Notes: generated from the sequence alone by a model not told the origin. Counted from the stretch's first letter, positions 18,895-29,030 are shown. The stretch: DNA of 64,000 nucleotides from Ulva prolifera (GCA_023078555.1 CM041196.1:12108985-12172984), one strand, 5' to 3'. A program made the numbers and translations.

Positions 18895-19258
18895 GTGCCT
18901 GGCCATGGGAACACACCTCATCGTCTCTGGTTGCAGCAAGTGATCGGTGTCGAGCCCGCGTGTGCTGAGGACGGCGTAGTGAGCGCGGGCGAAGCGCAGC
19001 ACGGTGCGCTCCGCGTTCTCCAGCCCCGACAATGTGCGATGGTGATGACTAAGCAGCAGTCGCCAAACGTCGAGGTGCGGCAGGGGGACGCCGCTGGCCG
19101 CAACAAAGGCGGCGCGCGAGGGCTCCCCGCGCTCGCTGGCTCGCACCGCAGCGGCGTTGATGCACGCACGTGCCTGTTGCACGCGCTCCCCCGTGATGCC
19201 CATCCGCGCCATCTCCTCCACGAGCGCCTCGCCCGCGTGATTGAGCTCGTAGCGTGCC
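18495..19258 (-). CDS. Tyrosine recombinase N-terminal exons, element A (two exons)
   Basis: Exon 18917-19258 opens after TGTCTGTGCAG with ARYELNHAGEALVEEMARMG, continues through INAAAVRASERGEPSRAAF and ENAERTVLRFARAHYAVLST, and ends at a GTGTGTTCCC donor. Exon 18495-18665 follows CGTGTGCAG: NMFQMIESWRTMPRDVFTAI, YTKQVGSRQSLDAYMY, ending at a GTGCGTGC donor. Copy B has one uninterrupted exon of 550 bp. The two A exons sum to 513 bp and do not keep frame exactly, so one boundary is mis-set or the copy has a small indel. The region is helical and would bind DNA. Confidence 0.6.
18666..18916. repeat. A-specific intron with G tract and dispersed repeat
   Basis: This intron is missing from copy B. 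It contains a run of more than 40 G (about 18857-18893) and a segment GAGGCGGGCAGCACCGCG near 18772 that matches dispersed repeats at 23.15-23.24 kb (inverted) and 58.44-58.53 kb. It is a candidate for an intron created by, or invaded by, a short mobile repeat. The G-run length may be inaccurate. Confidence 0.65.
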
Positions 19259-19930
19259 CTGCACAGACACGTTGCCGTCGGCGGCACGCCCACGCATGAC
19301 CATGTGCGCAGGCTTGCGAGTGCGGTGCGCGTGCACGGGCCTGAACCGCGCCGCCTGCCCCGTCAGCTGTGACGCCTGGCCAGCGGAGTCGCGCCACTGG
19401 AGCACCTGTGCACACTGGAGCAGCGGTGTACGAACGCGACGCCGCGACGCTCGGGCCGTGAATCGCAGCCCATGGGTCACCCGGGCCAGCATGCCCCGAT
19501 GGTAGCCGTGCGCAGACACCCGCACCGAATCTCGACGAGCTCATCCGAATCAACAGCAGCACGCACAAACCCACCCGATCACACACCGCCATGCATGTCG
19601 AGTCGACCCCTTTCGATGGCACGGCCCATGACCGGGAGACACTTCGAGCACGATCGCATGTGGCCACACCGCTGACATTCAACGGCACGCACGTACGCAC
19701 GCGTGCACGAGCCGCGGGCACCGGGTCGCGCTGCAAACACCGAACGTCATTGACAACGGACGCACCCCATCGCGGCGACGTCGGCGTCGTCGCTGGCCAT
19801 CTTGGCCTCCCTCTCACGCTCACGACGGCGCGACGTTTCGACTCCACCGATGGACACAACTTGAAAGAGAATGAACGGGAGAGAAAACAGACACTGAAGC
19901 TTCGATTCCACTGATGGCAATTCGATGGGT
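19259..19930 (-). other. Upstream region of element A, weak coding signals
   Basis: A minus-strand frame (to 19525) encodes a basic, Arg-rich stretch (HAHRTRKPAHMVMRGRAADG) and might be a leader exon ahead of the recombinase. Another basic frame runs to 19859. Nothing matches the leader of copy B convincingly. The 5' end of element A is therefore not located. Confidence 0.25.
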
Positions 19931-21625
19931 TCCGGGCACGTCGTTCGACGCTGCAGATGCCGTCTGACGACAGAATCGCCCCGTCCGCGCTTCTCTACTC
20001 TGCTCGCGAGTCACCGTCGCTGGCGACCCTGGCTGATGTATACAGGCTCTCTCCGCCGCGTCGCCCCTTTTATAGCAAACGCGCCCCCCTTCGAAAGCAT
20101 GCAGTCCTTCCCTCTGTCCGCGAGCCCGCACTCGCGCCTGTGACGAGGGTGCGAGCGGTCGACGATATCACCCCGTTACACCGGTGCACGCGGTGCCACC
20201 CTGGCTCCGATCGGCTACGGCCGCTCCTCGCGGCGCCACAGCCGCTGCCTCCCGTCTCGCCTCGCTCCACTCCGCGCACACGTCCACGCCGCTGCAGAGG
20301 TCGTCCACGCCTGCTGCGTCGTGCGGCGCGACCTCGTGGATAATTGCCTGCTGCGCGTGGCCCGCGTGGCCGCCTCGCACGTACGTCACCCCGTCCTCTC
20401 GCTGTCACTACCATGTTACGCGGGCCTTGAGGCCGCGGCGCTGCCGGACGGAGGCCTGGGCGCCGCTGTTGCGAGCCGTGTGCGTTTGCCCCTTCGATCC
20501 GGATGAGCTTTCCCTGCTGTGGGAGCCCGCCCGTGTTCACGCTCATGTGGTGATGGGGTGTCGCGCGGTCGCGTCGCTGCGGGCGCCCAGCCCGCCGCGC
20601 GGTCACGTTGCTGCGGGCGCCCCTGCCCGCCGTGGCCCGCCGGTGGCCCGCTGCCTTCCGGCCCTCGCCCGCGGCCTGAGCGGCGTGTCCCGAGATACGT
20701 CTGCGCCGAGGCGCGTCGCCGACCTCCGTCGGCTCGCATCCTGCATCCTGCCGCACGCAGCGTGCGCTCCGCGTGCCTACGTGCTACCTGCCCGCCGCCG
20801 CGCCTCGCGCTCTCACGTACGCGTCCGTATCCCGTCTCCATGAGCAGATCCACGCCGCGCGCCCGTGTTCACGTCCATATCCCAACTCCCACGTGCGGAT
20901 CCACGCCCCGCTTCGCTGTGTCAAGACTGTTCAGTCCAGAGTCATGGTGTATGGGATTTGTTGATCCCCCTTTAAGGTCCAGCTGCTTGTACACTGCTGG
21001 CAGCCTGTGTACGACACCGGCCACAGTGCGCCACGCTCAGCGCACTGATCCCCGTACGCACCAGAGACTCCCATCGCGTTCATCCGGCAAAGCTCTCGCT
21101 ACAATAGCTAGGAGCTCGCTCAGGAGCTCCATCTACTGCAGCAGACATATCCAGGATGTTTGCGATAGCTCGTCTTGCATAATCATGACCGTCTGGTGGC
21201 CACTGTTAACAAAGACCCGCGCGCCGTCAGGCCTGAGCCCATGCGCGGATGTTTTCCTACGTCTGACAAGAAGGGTCATTCCGGCCGCTTCCGGAACACT
21301 CTCATGCATCTCCATGCATGCCCGTGACGTTTCGTCACACCATGCCCGCGTCCTTATCCCGATCGTTCCGAGACCTGCTCACGTCCACGGCCCATGCGCT
21401 CGCCCGTGTCTCGTGCTGCGCCAACACTGTGTCGTGCACTGGCTGCAAGCGCCTGCACCTGACAGGGTACACGACAGCTGTCACCCTCCGTGTCGCTACA
21501 CTGACAGGCCTGCCGCCGCTCCTCGCCTCGCGGCGCCACCGGTCCGTCCCGCGCCGCGCGCCCCGCCAGGGTCCCCGCTTCGACCCGTCCCCGCACCGCG
21601 GCTTCGACCAAAAGTGTAGGTTCTT
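19930..21625. other. GC-rich island between elements A and B
   Basis: Very GC-rich DNA that opens long but Arg/Pro/Ala-only frames on both strands, which I do not accept as genes. Its right edge (GCGGCTTCGACCAAAAGTG at about 21600) resembles edges of other GC-rich islands at 35.2 and 39.1 kb. It abuts the last readable helicase codons of element B. Confidence 0.45.
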
Positions 21626-21636
21626 AAGTGCTTATC

Positions 21637-22140
21637 CTACGTCACAATGCGGCCGATGCCACCCGGAGCGACGATCTGCTGCAAGTGGTCTCCGCTGGCA
21701 ACGAGCTTCATGCCAGCCAGCGGCTGCTCAAGGTCGCCATACGGTTCTGGCCTCAGCAGCCGGCTCGCTGCCCAGTTCACCGACTGCTTCACTGCTTTGT
21801 ACGCCCCCAGGTGGTGCTCTGTCGATCGATTCGGCATGGCCGTGACCTCCTCCGCGAACATCATGTTCAGGTCCGCAATCCTCTTGGCCGCTGAGATGTC
21901 GCTGTACGGCGGGTTTTCGTGTGGCACGTACGAACCGTAGCTCATGCATCGTGCGTACGTCTCGCAGCCGATAGTGGCGGCCAACCTGCCACTGTGCACA
22001 CAGCGCGCCACCGCCGCCGCTCTGAGCAAGATCTTGGCGAGCCTAAACATCTCTTTGCCGGTGAAGGTCTTGCCGCAGCCGTCGGCGCCCAGCATCAGAA
22101 TTGCGTTGAACGGGCCGTGCATCAGTGCGTGGAGCAGATC
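21637..22140 (-). CDS. SF1 helicase N-terminal part (element B)
   Basis: The acceptor GGCATGCCATGCAG at 22141 gives an exon reading DLLHALMHGPFNAILMLG, the P-loop GADGCGKT, an ARC-VHSG block, MFAEEVTAMP at motif II and ASGDHLQQI at motif III. It stops at GRIVT with TAG near 21637. Compared with A the order and spacing are the same, but motif IV onward is absent. Motifs place it in superfamily 1 near PIF1/RecD. It follows the IDTY exon after a 194-bp intron. Confidence 0.7.
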   Translation of the reverse strand, partial: DLLHALMHGPFNAILMLGADGCGKTFTGKEMFRLAKILLRAAAVARCVHSGRLAATIGCETYARCMSYGSYVPHENPPYSDISAAKRIADLNMMFAEEVTAMPNRSTEHHLGAYKAVKQSVNWAASRLLRPEPYGDLEQPLAGMKLVASGDHLQQIVAPGGIGRIVT

Positions 22141-22334
22141 CTGCATGGCATGCCCACAGTGACAGCCAGGCGATGACAGATCAGGGCGCGGGTGACAGCC
22201 TGAAACAAGATGTACCGATATGTACGTGCATGGAGTTGACGTTGCTACAGGCAGTAACTCCAAGGCGCCAGATCGCACATAGTGGACAAGGCACACACAG
22301 GAGCAAGTGCGAGTCTGACGGAGTGGGTGCACAC

Positions 22335-22880
22335 CGCCGGGCGGACCGTCATGATCGCGGCATACAAGTCTGGTGGGAGGCCGGCACGATCGTACACGTA
22401 CGTGTCGATGTCGACGTGGTGCTGGGACGCCGCCAGGTTGCTGAGAGGCTCGCCCGGGACATCAGGCTCCGCAGGCACGGCTGCTGGCTGCACAGCAGCG
22501 GCGAGCGCAGCACCCATCAGTCCGGCGGCGAGGTCCATCGCGCCCTCAACGGCGGGTTGTCCGCCGAGTGGTGGCACAGGCTGGGCGTTGGGGACAGCCG
22601 CAGGGTGCGCGACATAGGGAGCCTGAGCATGAGCAGGCACTGGGGCCAGCGCAGCGGCGGGCGGCGCAGCGGCGTTGGCGGGCCCCCGCACACCCATGAC
22701 CGCGGCGGCGAGATTCATCGCGCCCCCGGCAGGCAGTCCGCCCGGCTGCGGCGCGGGCTGGGAGCCAGGCAGAGCAAGCACGGGTTGACCCTGTTGGGCA
22801 CCGGGAGCAGCGGCAGGTGCAGCGACGCCACCCCCACCGGCGGGGTCATGGTCGAGCAGCGGTGCGGGCGGGACATGCAT
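22335..22880 (-). CDS. IDTY-domain exon with Ala/Pro-rich linker (element B)
   Basis: An ATG at 22880 begins MHVPPAPLLDHDPAGGGG. Two repeats of the kind G-(A/G)-MNLAA-x-MG / GAMDLAAGLMG lie in a Pro/Ala linker, then AASQHHVDIDTYVYD and IMTVRPA close the exon at a GTGTGCACC donor. The IDTY block is the part shared with A (ASQHNINIDTYKYD). The linker is compositionally biased and probably disordered. Function unknown. Confidence 0.55.
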
Positions 22881-22894
22881 GTTATAAGCAAGGA

Positions 22895-23400
22895 CCTATG
22901 CGCAGCATTCATCAAGCTAGCTAGTGGGCTGCAGAGCCGTTACCTGTGGAGCACTCAGGTCGTACGTCGGCAATGCACAGATCAGGGGATGTACTGTAAT
23001 GCAGTGAGGCAATACAGGAACCACGTAAGACTGTAAGAGAATGGTTACAGTAGACTTGGAGGCACATGACTATATGCCACCGATCAGTCATGTCTACAAC
23101 GGTCATAATCACAGTGACCGCACACAATCCTCACATGGATTGTGCGCTTCGTGTGGCTTGCTGCGTGGTGTGCGTTTCCCCTGCTTCTTGCTTGCGGTGC
23201 TACCTGCCTCGCTTGCTTTGTCCTTGTAACACATGGATTGTGCTGGATTATGCTCATGCATATGATCATGCATATGTCCTAACATAACAGGAGTTGGGCC
23301 CGTGGCCACCACACTCATGTGCGTACTTGCACGTCATGCATTGTGTCCCAGGATGGACCTCATTTATGACAATGCACAGCAGCGGCCGGGGACTGCCCGG
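22895..23400. other. Intergenic or intronic gap with a dispersed repeat
   Basis: No coding frame. It contains the repeat at 23150-23240 and several TGCATATGATCATGCAT-like palindromic stretches near 23250. CTGTAACCATTCTCTT on the minus strand near 23033 also occurs near 33328. Confidence 0.4.
23150..23240 (+). repeat. Dispersed short repeat, copy 1
   Basis: GTGCGTTTCCCCTGCTTCTT, GCGGTGCTACCTGCCTCGC and TTGTCCTTGTAACACATG recur in inverted orientation at 58435-58530. A shorter match is at 58100-58130, and a diverged copy lies inside the A-specific intron at 18750-18830. No coding capacity; a small non-autonomous element is the likeliest reading. Confidence 0.7.
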
Positions 23401-23405
23401 TGACA

Positions 23406-24053
23406 TCAGACGCCGGAGGCACGCCCGGAGGGGCTTCGGGGGGGGGCAAGGACGACTTCCGGATCAGCGTCGGAGTAATCACTGGATGATATCAGTATCG
23501 GCGGCCCGCCGTAGAGACGTCCAGGCACGCCACGAATTGCATCCCCGGCCCCCTCCTGCTTGATCACCACAGGTAGGGTCTGTGCGGTGCCGGGGGGCTG
23601 CGCGTCCTCCGGGGGCGCTTGGCCTGCGCCTCCGAGGGGCTGTGCTGCCTCCGGGGGGGCCCGCACCACTGCGCCCCGGGGGTACCCAGCCGCAGGGGGA
23701 GCTTGGGAAGCCGTCTCCGAGGCTGCCGCATGGGAGGCCTGCGCTCCTGCGCCAAGACGCGCTTCTCCGGGATGGGCCTCGGCTGCCGGGGAGGCGTGGC
23801 CTGTCGCGCCGAGGGGACGAGCTGCCGCAGCGGGGGCCCGGCTGGCCGTCGCGGGGACGGTCGAGTCAAGTGGACGCGCTGCTGGGGGGGCCTGGAATGC
23901 TCGCCGAGGGGCCGGGACCGCCCCGCCGTCCCCACTCGCGAGTGCAAACTGCGTCGACGCTCCCGCGCCGTCACCTCTCGGTCCAGCGACGGAGCATTCG
24001 CCATGGGCGGCAGCACCGGCGCGCTCGTCCGGGAACAGGCGCGACGGCGTGAT
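23406..24053 (-). CDS. Disordered Pro/Ala exon with SUMO-like motifs (element B)
   Basis: An open frame, strongly Ala/Pro/Gly-rich, ends with LPVVIKQEGAGDAIRG and PPILISSSDYSDADPEVVL before TGA. IKQE fits the psi-K-x-E sumoylation consensus, and ILISSSDYSDAD has the hydrophobic-then-acidic form of a SUMO-interacting motif. Element A has EVITVSSDEEAPP in the same relative place. The rest is low complexity and may be partly out of frame. No fold expected. Confidence 0.45.
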   Translation of the reverse strand: MTPSRLFPDERAGAAAHGECSVAGPRGDGAGASTQFALASGDGGAVPAPRRAFQAPPAARPLDSTVPATASRAPAAAARPLGATGHASPAAEAHPGEARLGAGAQASHAAASETASQAPPAAGYPRGAVVRAPPEAAQPLGGAGQAPPEDAQPPGTAQTLPVVIKQEGAGDAIRGVPGRLYGGPPILISSSDYSDADPEVVLAPPRSPSGRASGV

Positions 24054-24059
24054 GCCTAC

Positions 24060-24800
24060 GCCCGGGGCAATCCCGTGACGTGCGCCCGTAGACGCTCGGC
24101 CGTCGTCACGTCGGAGTTTGTGACGGCAGCTATGAGAAAGCCGGCGGCGCGGTCGCCGGCGTGGTTCAGGAGGACAGCGTCAGGCAGCTTCCGTTTGATC
24201 TTCTTGCAGGCCTCCTTTGCGCCGGCGACGTAGAGGGCGTGATCTGGCGGGCCGGCGCCACACGCTGTCATGATCGCGATGGCAGTGCCGCGAATACATG
24301 TCCACAGGGGTTTGGGCAGGTCTCCGCTGACGGTCGCTGCCATCAGGGCACACGTCATGAGTGCAGTGCAGTAGCCGACTGCTTCTGGCAAATGAACACC
24401 AGCATGCTCTTGATGGGCGATGCTTGCAGCAAACAGGTGTGTCGGGATCAGCAGCGTCGGCTGCGTCTGTTCTTGCACCAGCCCCGGCGCCAGGCTGTCG
24501 CCGCACTGCCGGAGGAGTGCGAGTGTCAGCACATGCACGGGGCCCATTGGGGAGGAGGTGAACAACGCCGGCAGCCGAGCGAGAAGCAGCGCGATAGAGT
24601 CCCGTGCCACTTGCACGGCGGCTGCGTGCATTGGAGTGTCACTGCCGCTGGCCAGCTTGCGACTCAAGTTCCCGCTCTTCATGACCACGGTGCCGAAGAC
24701 CGTGTCACGATGTTTTCCGATGCGGACGCCACCGAACCAGGCCCAATCCGCGAGGTCTTCAGAGGCCCCCTTCTTGCTGGCACGCATGCCGTGCATGCGT
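24060..24800 (-). CDS. Conserved helical exon (element B)
   Basis: The frame has even composition: KKGASEDLADWAWFGGVRIG, SDTPMHAAAVQVARDSIALL, FAASIAHQEHAGVHLPEAVG, ACKKIKRKLPDAVLLNHAGD. It is rich in predicted helices with a gate of small residues (YCTALMTCALMAATVSGD) that could be a buried helix rather than a membrane segment. It ends near a GTAGGC donor at 24059. The last 60 residues match the A exon at 6045-6410. No family is recognised. A probable acceptor (GCGTGCCAG) sets the 5' edge near 24780. Confidence 0.55.
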
Positions 24801-24997
24801 GCACACACAACATGCACCAGGTCGCACTCACAGCCCACTGTGGTAACACTGATCGACACAATTTGGGTGCTCAGGTAAGGCGACAGGCCTGATCAACTTT
24901 TCCGCGCGATCGTCCACACAACTGTGCCCGGGTCATAGTCAGGGGCGGACGCGCTGAGGTTTTGGGGCATGCCTGTTGGAATTTCCTTGAGGGCCAC

Positions 24998-25673
24998 TCA
25001 AGGACCCTCAACGCGATGGTACAGGTCGTGGCCAGGGACCTGGATCGAGTCAGGGGATGCAAAGTTGCAGCGCCCATGACCCCGCTTGAATGGCTGCAAC
25101 TCTTCAGCCGCGTCGACCATGGCGTTGCGCGTCTGGTACTCATCCTGGAGCCACTCCTGCCCGTGTGCTTGGAGTGCACTGGCGACCGCCAACAGAAATC
25201 CATCCGCGATCGGGACGACGTCGGGCTGCTGCCCGCCCTCTGCATGTAGATGGTTCGTGCGCGCTCGGGGTCGGTGAGATAGATGCCGCAGGGGTGCATG
25301 TAGTCTTTGCGTAGAGTCGATTCGCATGGAGCCGCCAGACACGGCGCCACTCGCCAGACATGTACATTGCAGTGCTGTCGGACGGCTGGTCAGCGGGCGC
25401 ACCGTCCATCGGAGCAGCGCCATCGTCATCCTGAAGCACACGCTGTGCCTTGCCCTTGCGCTTCCCGGCCGCAGCCTGCGCCTTCCGCTTGTGGTTATGG
25501 CTGATGAGCTGCCGGAAGCGCCGCTCAACGTCAGTGCATGTACCGGTGCCGATCACGGTGATGTGCCTGCGGCTGCGCAGCTCGGCATACGCTTCCGCAT
25601 GCTCGGCCGGCACTCCGTGCATGAGCGACAGCCGCGGAAGGACGGCGCGCGCCGGCTTTGTCATCATGCGGCC
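24998..25673 (-). CDS. Exon(s) downstream of the Cys/His array (element B)
   Basis: First frame: MMTKPARAVLPRLSLMHGVP, ELRSRRHITVIGTGTCTDVE, then a Lys/Arg-rich stretch and SGEWRRVWRLHANRLYAK. The frame changes at about 25320 (DYMHPCGIYLTDPERARTIY) and again near 25240 (FLLAVASALQAHGQEWLQDE, NAMVDAAEELQPFKRG). Smooth composition across the switches shows coding sequence damaged by small indels or unseen short introns. The IGTGTCTDVERRF segment hints at a GIY-YIG end but lacks its partner motif, so no call is made. Confidence 0.45.
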
Positions 25674-25906
25674 TGCATGCGCTGTGACATCTGAGTGTTG
25701 CAGCTTCGGACACGCCAGCTGCCCTCCCCAGCATCGCTCAAAGGGCGCATAGGGTCCGCGAGGTGGCCACATGCACGCTGATCGGCAAGCTTGCACGTGG
25801 GTCCCCCGCGCAGGCTCGGGCAAGCAGGTACGGGAGCAGTACCAACGGACACACATGCACAGGCACATGCAGTGAAACAAATGCACCGGCACGGCTGCGG
25901 CCACAC

Positions 25907-26520
25907 ATCTTTCCCGTACAGCAGCCCGGTCACGAGCGCGTGGTTCACATCAATCATCGAGAGGCCCCCGGCGCCCCTGCCGCGCGCCGCGCATGTGAGG
26001 CACACTGACTGACCGACGAAGCCCGCCGGGCACGTGTACTGATCGCAGATGGCACACGTCCTGAATGCTGGAGCTAGCGGCAGCGGCGTGCCGGTTGCTG
26101 TGATCTCCCGAGGTGCCTGGCCGTCGTCGCACAGCTTTCTGACCGCCTCCTCGTCGAAGCTGTCCTCCTCGTCGATCGCGGACAGGTCGCGACCGAGCAC
26201 GCGCGCGGCCCATTTGGTGACCCCATCTCCAAGGTGGCCCTCCAGCTGCGCACACGCGTCCTGGCCGTGCACGAGCACCGACTGCCGCCCCCATTCGGGG
26301 TTCCAGGCACCCTCCTTGCCCGCGCCATCGGGACCTGCATCAGCGGCATCTGCAGCGACAGCTGCAGCCACGCGCGCCGCTTCCACCGCTTCGTCGCTCG
26401 TCGCCGGCAGGCGGCGGCCCTGGCACGTACGGAAGTACCTGCTGAAACAGGCGAGTGGCTCCCACTGACCGTGGATGGAGCACCAGCGAATCTTGCGCCC
26501 CGTCTTGAGGTCGATGCAAC
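25907..26520 (-). CDS. Cys/His module 3 (element B)
   Basis: The acceptor GCGAATGCAG starts an exon AYCCIDLKTGRKIRWCSIHG then QWEPLACFSRYFRTCQGR. This aligns residue by residue with module 2 (CSTCGQGLPLQLFRPGRASC). A linker with an acidic helix (FDEEAVRKLCDDGQAP) leads to CAICDQYTCPAGFVGQSVCL then TC, and DVNHALVTGLLYGKD before a GTGTGGCC donor. The first half has lost some Cys ligands; the second keeps two CxxC pairs. Probably zinc-binding. Confidence 0.55.
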
Positions 26521-26569
26521 AATACGCCTGCATTCGCAACACCACCTGTCACCGTGGTGAATCACCACA

Positions 26570-27078
26570 CGGGTGAGGGTGTCATATGGCACCCTCACGG
26601 GGGGCGCGCTGTCTATGCAGGTGTTCCCGGACTCGACAGCACACGTAGCGATGAGCACCATGGATAGGTTGCTGGCATCCATGTGGCCTGGGGGGCATAC
26701 CGGCATGTGAGTCAGACACAATGGAAGCACTCGCTGCGCAGCCTCCGGACCTGCGCCCTTCCGCGCAGCCTCTACCGTGCAGGTCTCGGCCTTGCAGACG
26801 CCGGCCTCCCGGTCCATGACAAGCCTCAGCGCGTTCTCGGGCGTCACCCACTGTGCGCCTGCGGGGGCATCAGGGCGCTCTGTTCGCGGCGCACGCTGGC
26901 GCCGATATACCGCGTTCCTGTCGACGCAGCGGCTGCATGACGCGCGCCCGGGCCGGAACAATTGCAGCGGCAAGCCTTGCCCGCACGTGCTGCACGGGCG
27001 GATGTACATGAGCTTGCCGGTGTGCTTGCCCGCGCTGTCCACGGCGGCCACGAGTACGAACTGCAGCCCCCGCACATC
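26570..27078 (-). CDS. Cys/His module 2 (element B)
   Basis: Preceded by the acceptor GCTGGCCTGCAG at 27079. It reads VRGLQFVLVAAVDSAGKHTG, then CSTCGQGLPLQLFRPGRASC followed by SRC, then TPENALRLVMDREAGVCKAE, LPLCLTHMPVCPPGH and DASNLSMVLIATC. The C-C...C-C unit is the zinc-ribbon type often seen beside HNH nucleases (C-x2-C-x-(K/Q)-x-PL-x2-F). The second half (C-x4-C...LC-x2-H...N) resembles an HNH/zinc fold, but the catalytic His-His-Asn set is not certain. Coding appears clean. Confidence 0.6.
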
Positions 27079-27227
27079 CTGCAGGCCAGCGACGGCGCTC
27101 AAGCCGGCTCTGACTCTGGAATGCCAAACTCCAACCCGCAGGATCAACATGAGGTCCACACCAATCACACACATGTGTACATACCACAAGGCAGCAATGG
27201 CGCGCAACAGACACGCTGGACACGCAC

Positions 27228-28608
27228 ATCAAAGCACTTCTTGCACAGCATGGCCCCGTCGCGGTCCTTGAGCTTGCCGTCGCCCTGGCAGCCGATGCGC
27301 ACGCAGCGGTGGAGATGGCCCTGCGCTCCTTGTCGTAGAACGCGTAGGCGACGTACGGCGAGTTCAGGGACTCGCCGGGCCGGACCGAGAGGTTGGCATC
27401 GGAGCGCTGCTTGGCCGCACGCCGGTCGAGAATGAAGGACTGGTCGGCATCCTTTCCAGACTCCACCTCCTGTGGAGAGACGGGCAGGTGGCCCGGGACC
27501 GGCTGCCCTCGGCCAGGGTTCTTCCGCTTGTTGTCCACCACATAACACCGCTTGCACACCCCTCCGTCACCGTCGACTCCCGCGCCGTGCCGGAACTCCC
27601 GCACGTCGCGGAGCGCGTGACACTTGGTGCAGCGGCGCATGCCCTCCTCTGTACCCCGAATGCGAAAGTCCCCCTTGATGTGCTAAGGGCACAGCCGGAG
27701 CGCATGGTCCGTGCCGAGCTTCACACGGTCGGGACAGCCGATCACGAGGCACATGTGCGACTCGTTCAGCTCTTCCCGCACGGAGGGCTCGAGATTGCAG
27801 GCTCGCGCCGGAATGATGGGCAGCGTGCCATGCAATACATTTTCAAGGTCCTCAAGGAGGGTGTCCCCACTGTCGTGCGCAAGGTGCAGAAGGTACAGCT
27901 CGAACTCGGCATGCGCCTTGGGCACCCGGCTGTAGCTCGGATACGGCACCGCAGACTTGCCGGTCTCGGGGTGTATCGTGAGGCTGTGCTGATGGAATGT
28001 GCGCGACTGTATCACGGCCAGGGCGGCTCGGTGGCTGACGTGCACCTTGACCACCTTGCCTCCGGCGGACACGGTGCGGCCGACACCCCCCCTCGGCTCG
28101 TCCGGGTCCATCGGGACCTCCGAAGCCGAGTCTGCCACAGCTGACGGTCCGTCGTCACGGGCTGCGTCGCGTCCGAGTGCATCTGCCGGAGCGCCTTGCG
28201 GGCCCGCCGCCGCCAGCTCCATCGCCAATTCGAGCTCCATGGCGTCGGCAGGGACAGCCGCGATCTCGGTGGCGGCCTCGATGACATCGCTGAGCTCTCT
28301 GTCTGCATGCGCGACTGCCTCGGCTTCCTCCTCAGCCGCGCTGCCGTCCATGTCGATGACATCCTCAGCAGCCTCCTCCTCCTCCTCCTCGTCCTCATCG
28401 TCAACCTCGTCGGCGTCGAATGGACCGCGTGGGTAGTCCTCCACGATGTCGTTCATCGTTGCGCGCAGTGGCGCAGCCTTCTCCTGAAGCGCCCTCAGGC
28501 GCCGCCTGTCGATGAACATGACCTTCTCGGCGCCCTCAAGCCAGGCGTCCTTGGCGGCGACCGCTCCCACCACGACGCCGGTGAAGTCGGTCATCACAGC
28601 GCGGTGCT
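27228..28608 (-). CDS. Acidic exon plus Cys/His module 1 (element B)
   Basis: The exon starts after CCTGTGTGCAG at 28609: AAKDAWLEGAEKVMFIDRRR, IVEDYPRGPFDADEVDDEDE, a long acidic stretch, then a globular part (VSHRAALAVIQSRTFHQHSL, FELYLLHLAHDSGDTLLEDL). It then gives CLVIGCPDRVKLGTDHALRL-CP, a TAG at 27683, and H, preserving an LC-x2-H spacing across the stop. Next come CTKCHALRDVREF, GGVCKRC and, after a one-base frame change near 27300, CVRIGCQGDGKLKDRDGAML-CKKC. A donor (GTGCGTGTCC) ends it at 27228. The conserved ligand spacing shows that the stop and shift are recent damage. Confidence 0.6.
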
Positions 28609-28699
28609 CTGCACACAGGGTCGACTCACAACATCGCACAGTGCAAGCCGAATCAGCACAGAACGCCCCCATCAAACACCATGCTGATGTTCTGGCGGT

Positions 28700-29030
28700 G
28701 CGTCGTCTGCAGCCCCAGCCAAACCGTGGCATCGCATGCCCCGTTACAGCAACGCCGCAGTTCGGGCAACAAGGGCAGCTCAGTCCCGCCCGTCGTCGGC
28801 ACTCACACAGCCACCAACAGCGCCGACGCACCAGTGATGCTGACGCCACTGCAATCCCACACGCCATCGGCACTCGCATGCCCACCCACAGCGGCGTCCT
28901 AGTGACATCGCTTTGCCCCTGAAACTCCAATCCGCCGTCAACACTCACATGCCCACCGCATATAGTGCCCCAGCGACACACGCATGGACACCGCCGAGCA
29001 GACACAAGTGGGCATGATGCCCCAGCGGCA
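28700..29030. repeat. 71-bp tandem array in an intron of B
   Basis: Four to five copies anchored at 28730, 28800, 28871 and 28942, with a last diverged unit near 29013. The unit contains CACTCGCATGCCCACC. The array fills the intron 28609-29063, the same intron position that holds the unrelated 56-57-bp array in A. Confidence 0.8.

Larger units (their letters stand above)
1103..19258 (-). mobile_element. Composite tyrosine-recombinase element, copy A
   Basis: Minus-strand element defined by homology with copy B (21.6-31.9 kb). Shared order from the 5' side: recombinase exons (19.26-16.66 kb), LADH exon (16.36-16.01), acidic exon (15.70), helical exon (6.4-6.05), SIM/IDTY exon (5.86-5.51), helicase exons (3.24-2.3). 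Between the acidic and helical exons A carries about 9 kb that B lacks: a Harbinger transposon, a TET/JBP-like gene and two plus-strand genes. Both ends are unproven; the left limit is simply the last coding-like exon. Tyrosine recombinase without reverse transcriptase points to a Crypton-like DNA transposon, but the size, introns and helicase are unlike standard Cryptons. Several frames are interrupted, so this copy is probably dead. Confidence 0.6.

Noticed and set aside
20070-20756. Arg-rich 228-codon minus-strand ORF and competing plus-strand ORFs
   Set aside because: All sit in a GC-rich island where every frame is open. Composition is Arg/Ala/Gly/Pro only, and no splice or motif support exists.
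22125-23036. 303-codon plus-strand ORF over the B IDTY exon
   Set aside because: Antisense shadow: the minus-strand reading has the conserved IDTY and helicase blocks; this one is Arg/Gly/His-biased.
25500-25640. GIY-YIG nuclease in element B (IGTGTCTDVERRF)
   Set aside because: Only one half-motif fits; the GIY strand and the distal Glu/Asn could not be found.
13642-27685. UAG reassigned to a sense codon throughout the genome
   Set aside because: Long frames here use normal Gln codons and end at TAG in places such as 3683 and 14041; the in-frame TAGs are few and sit in copies with other damage.
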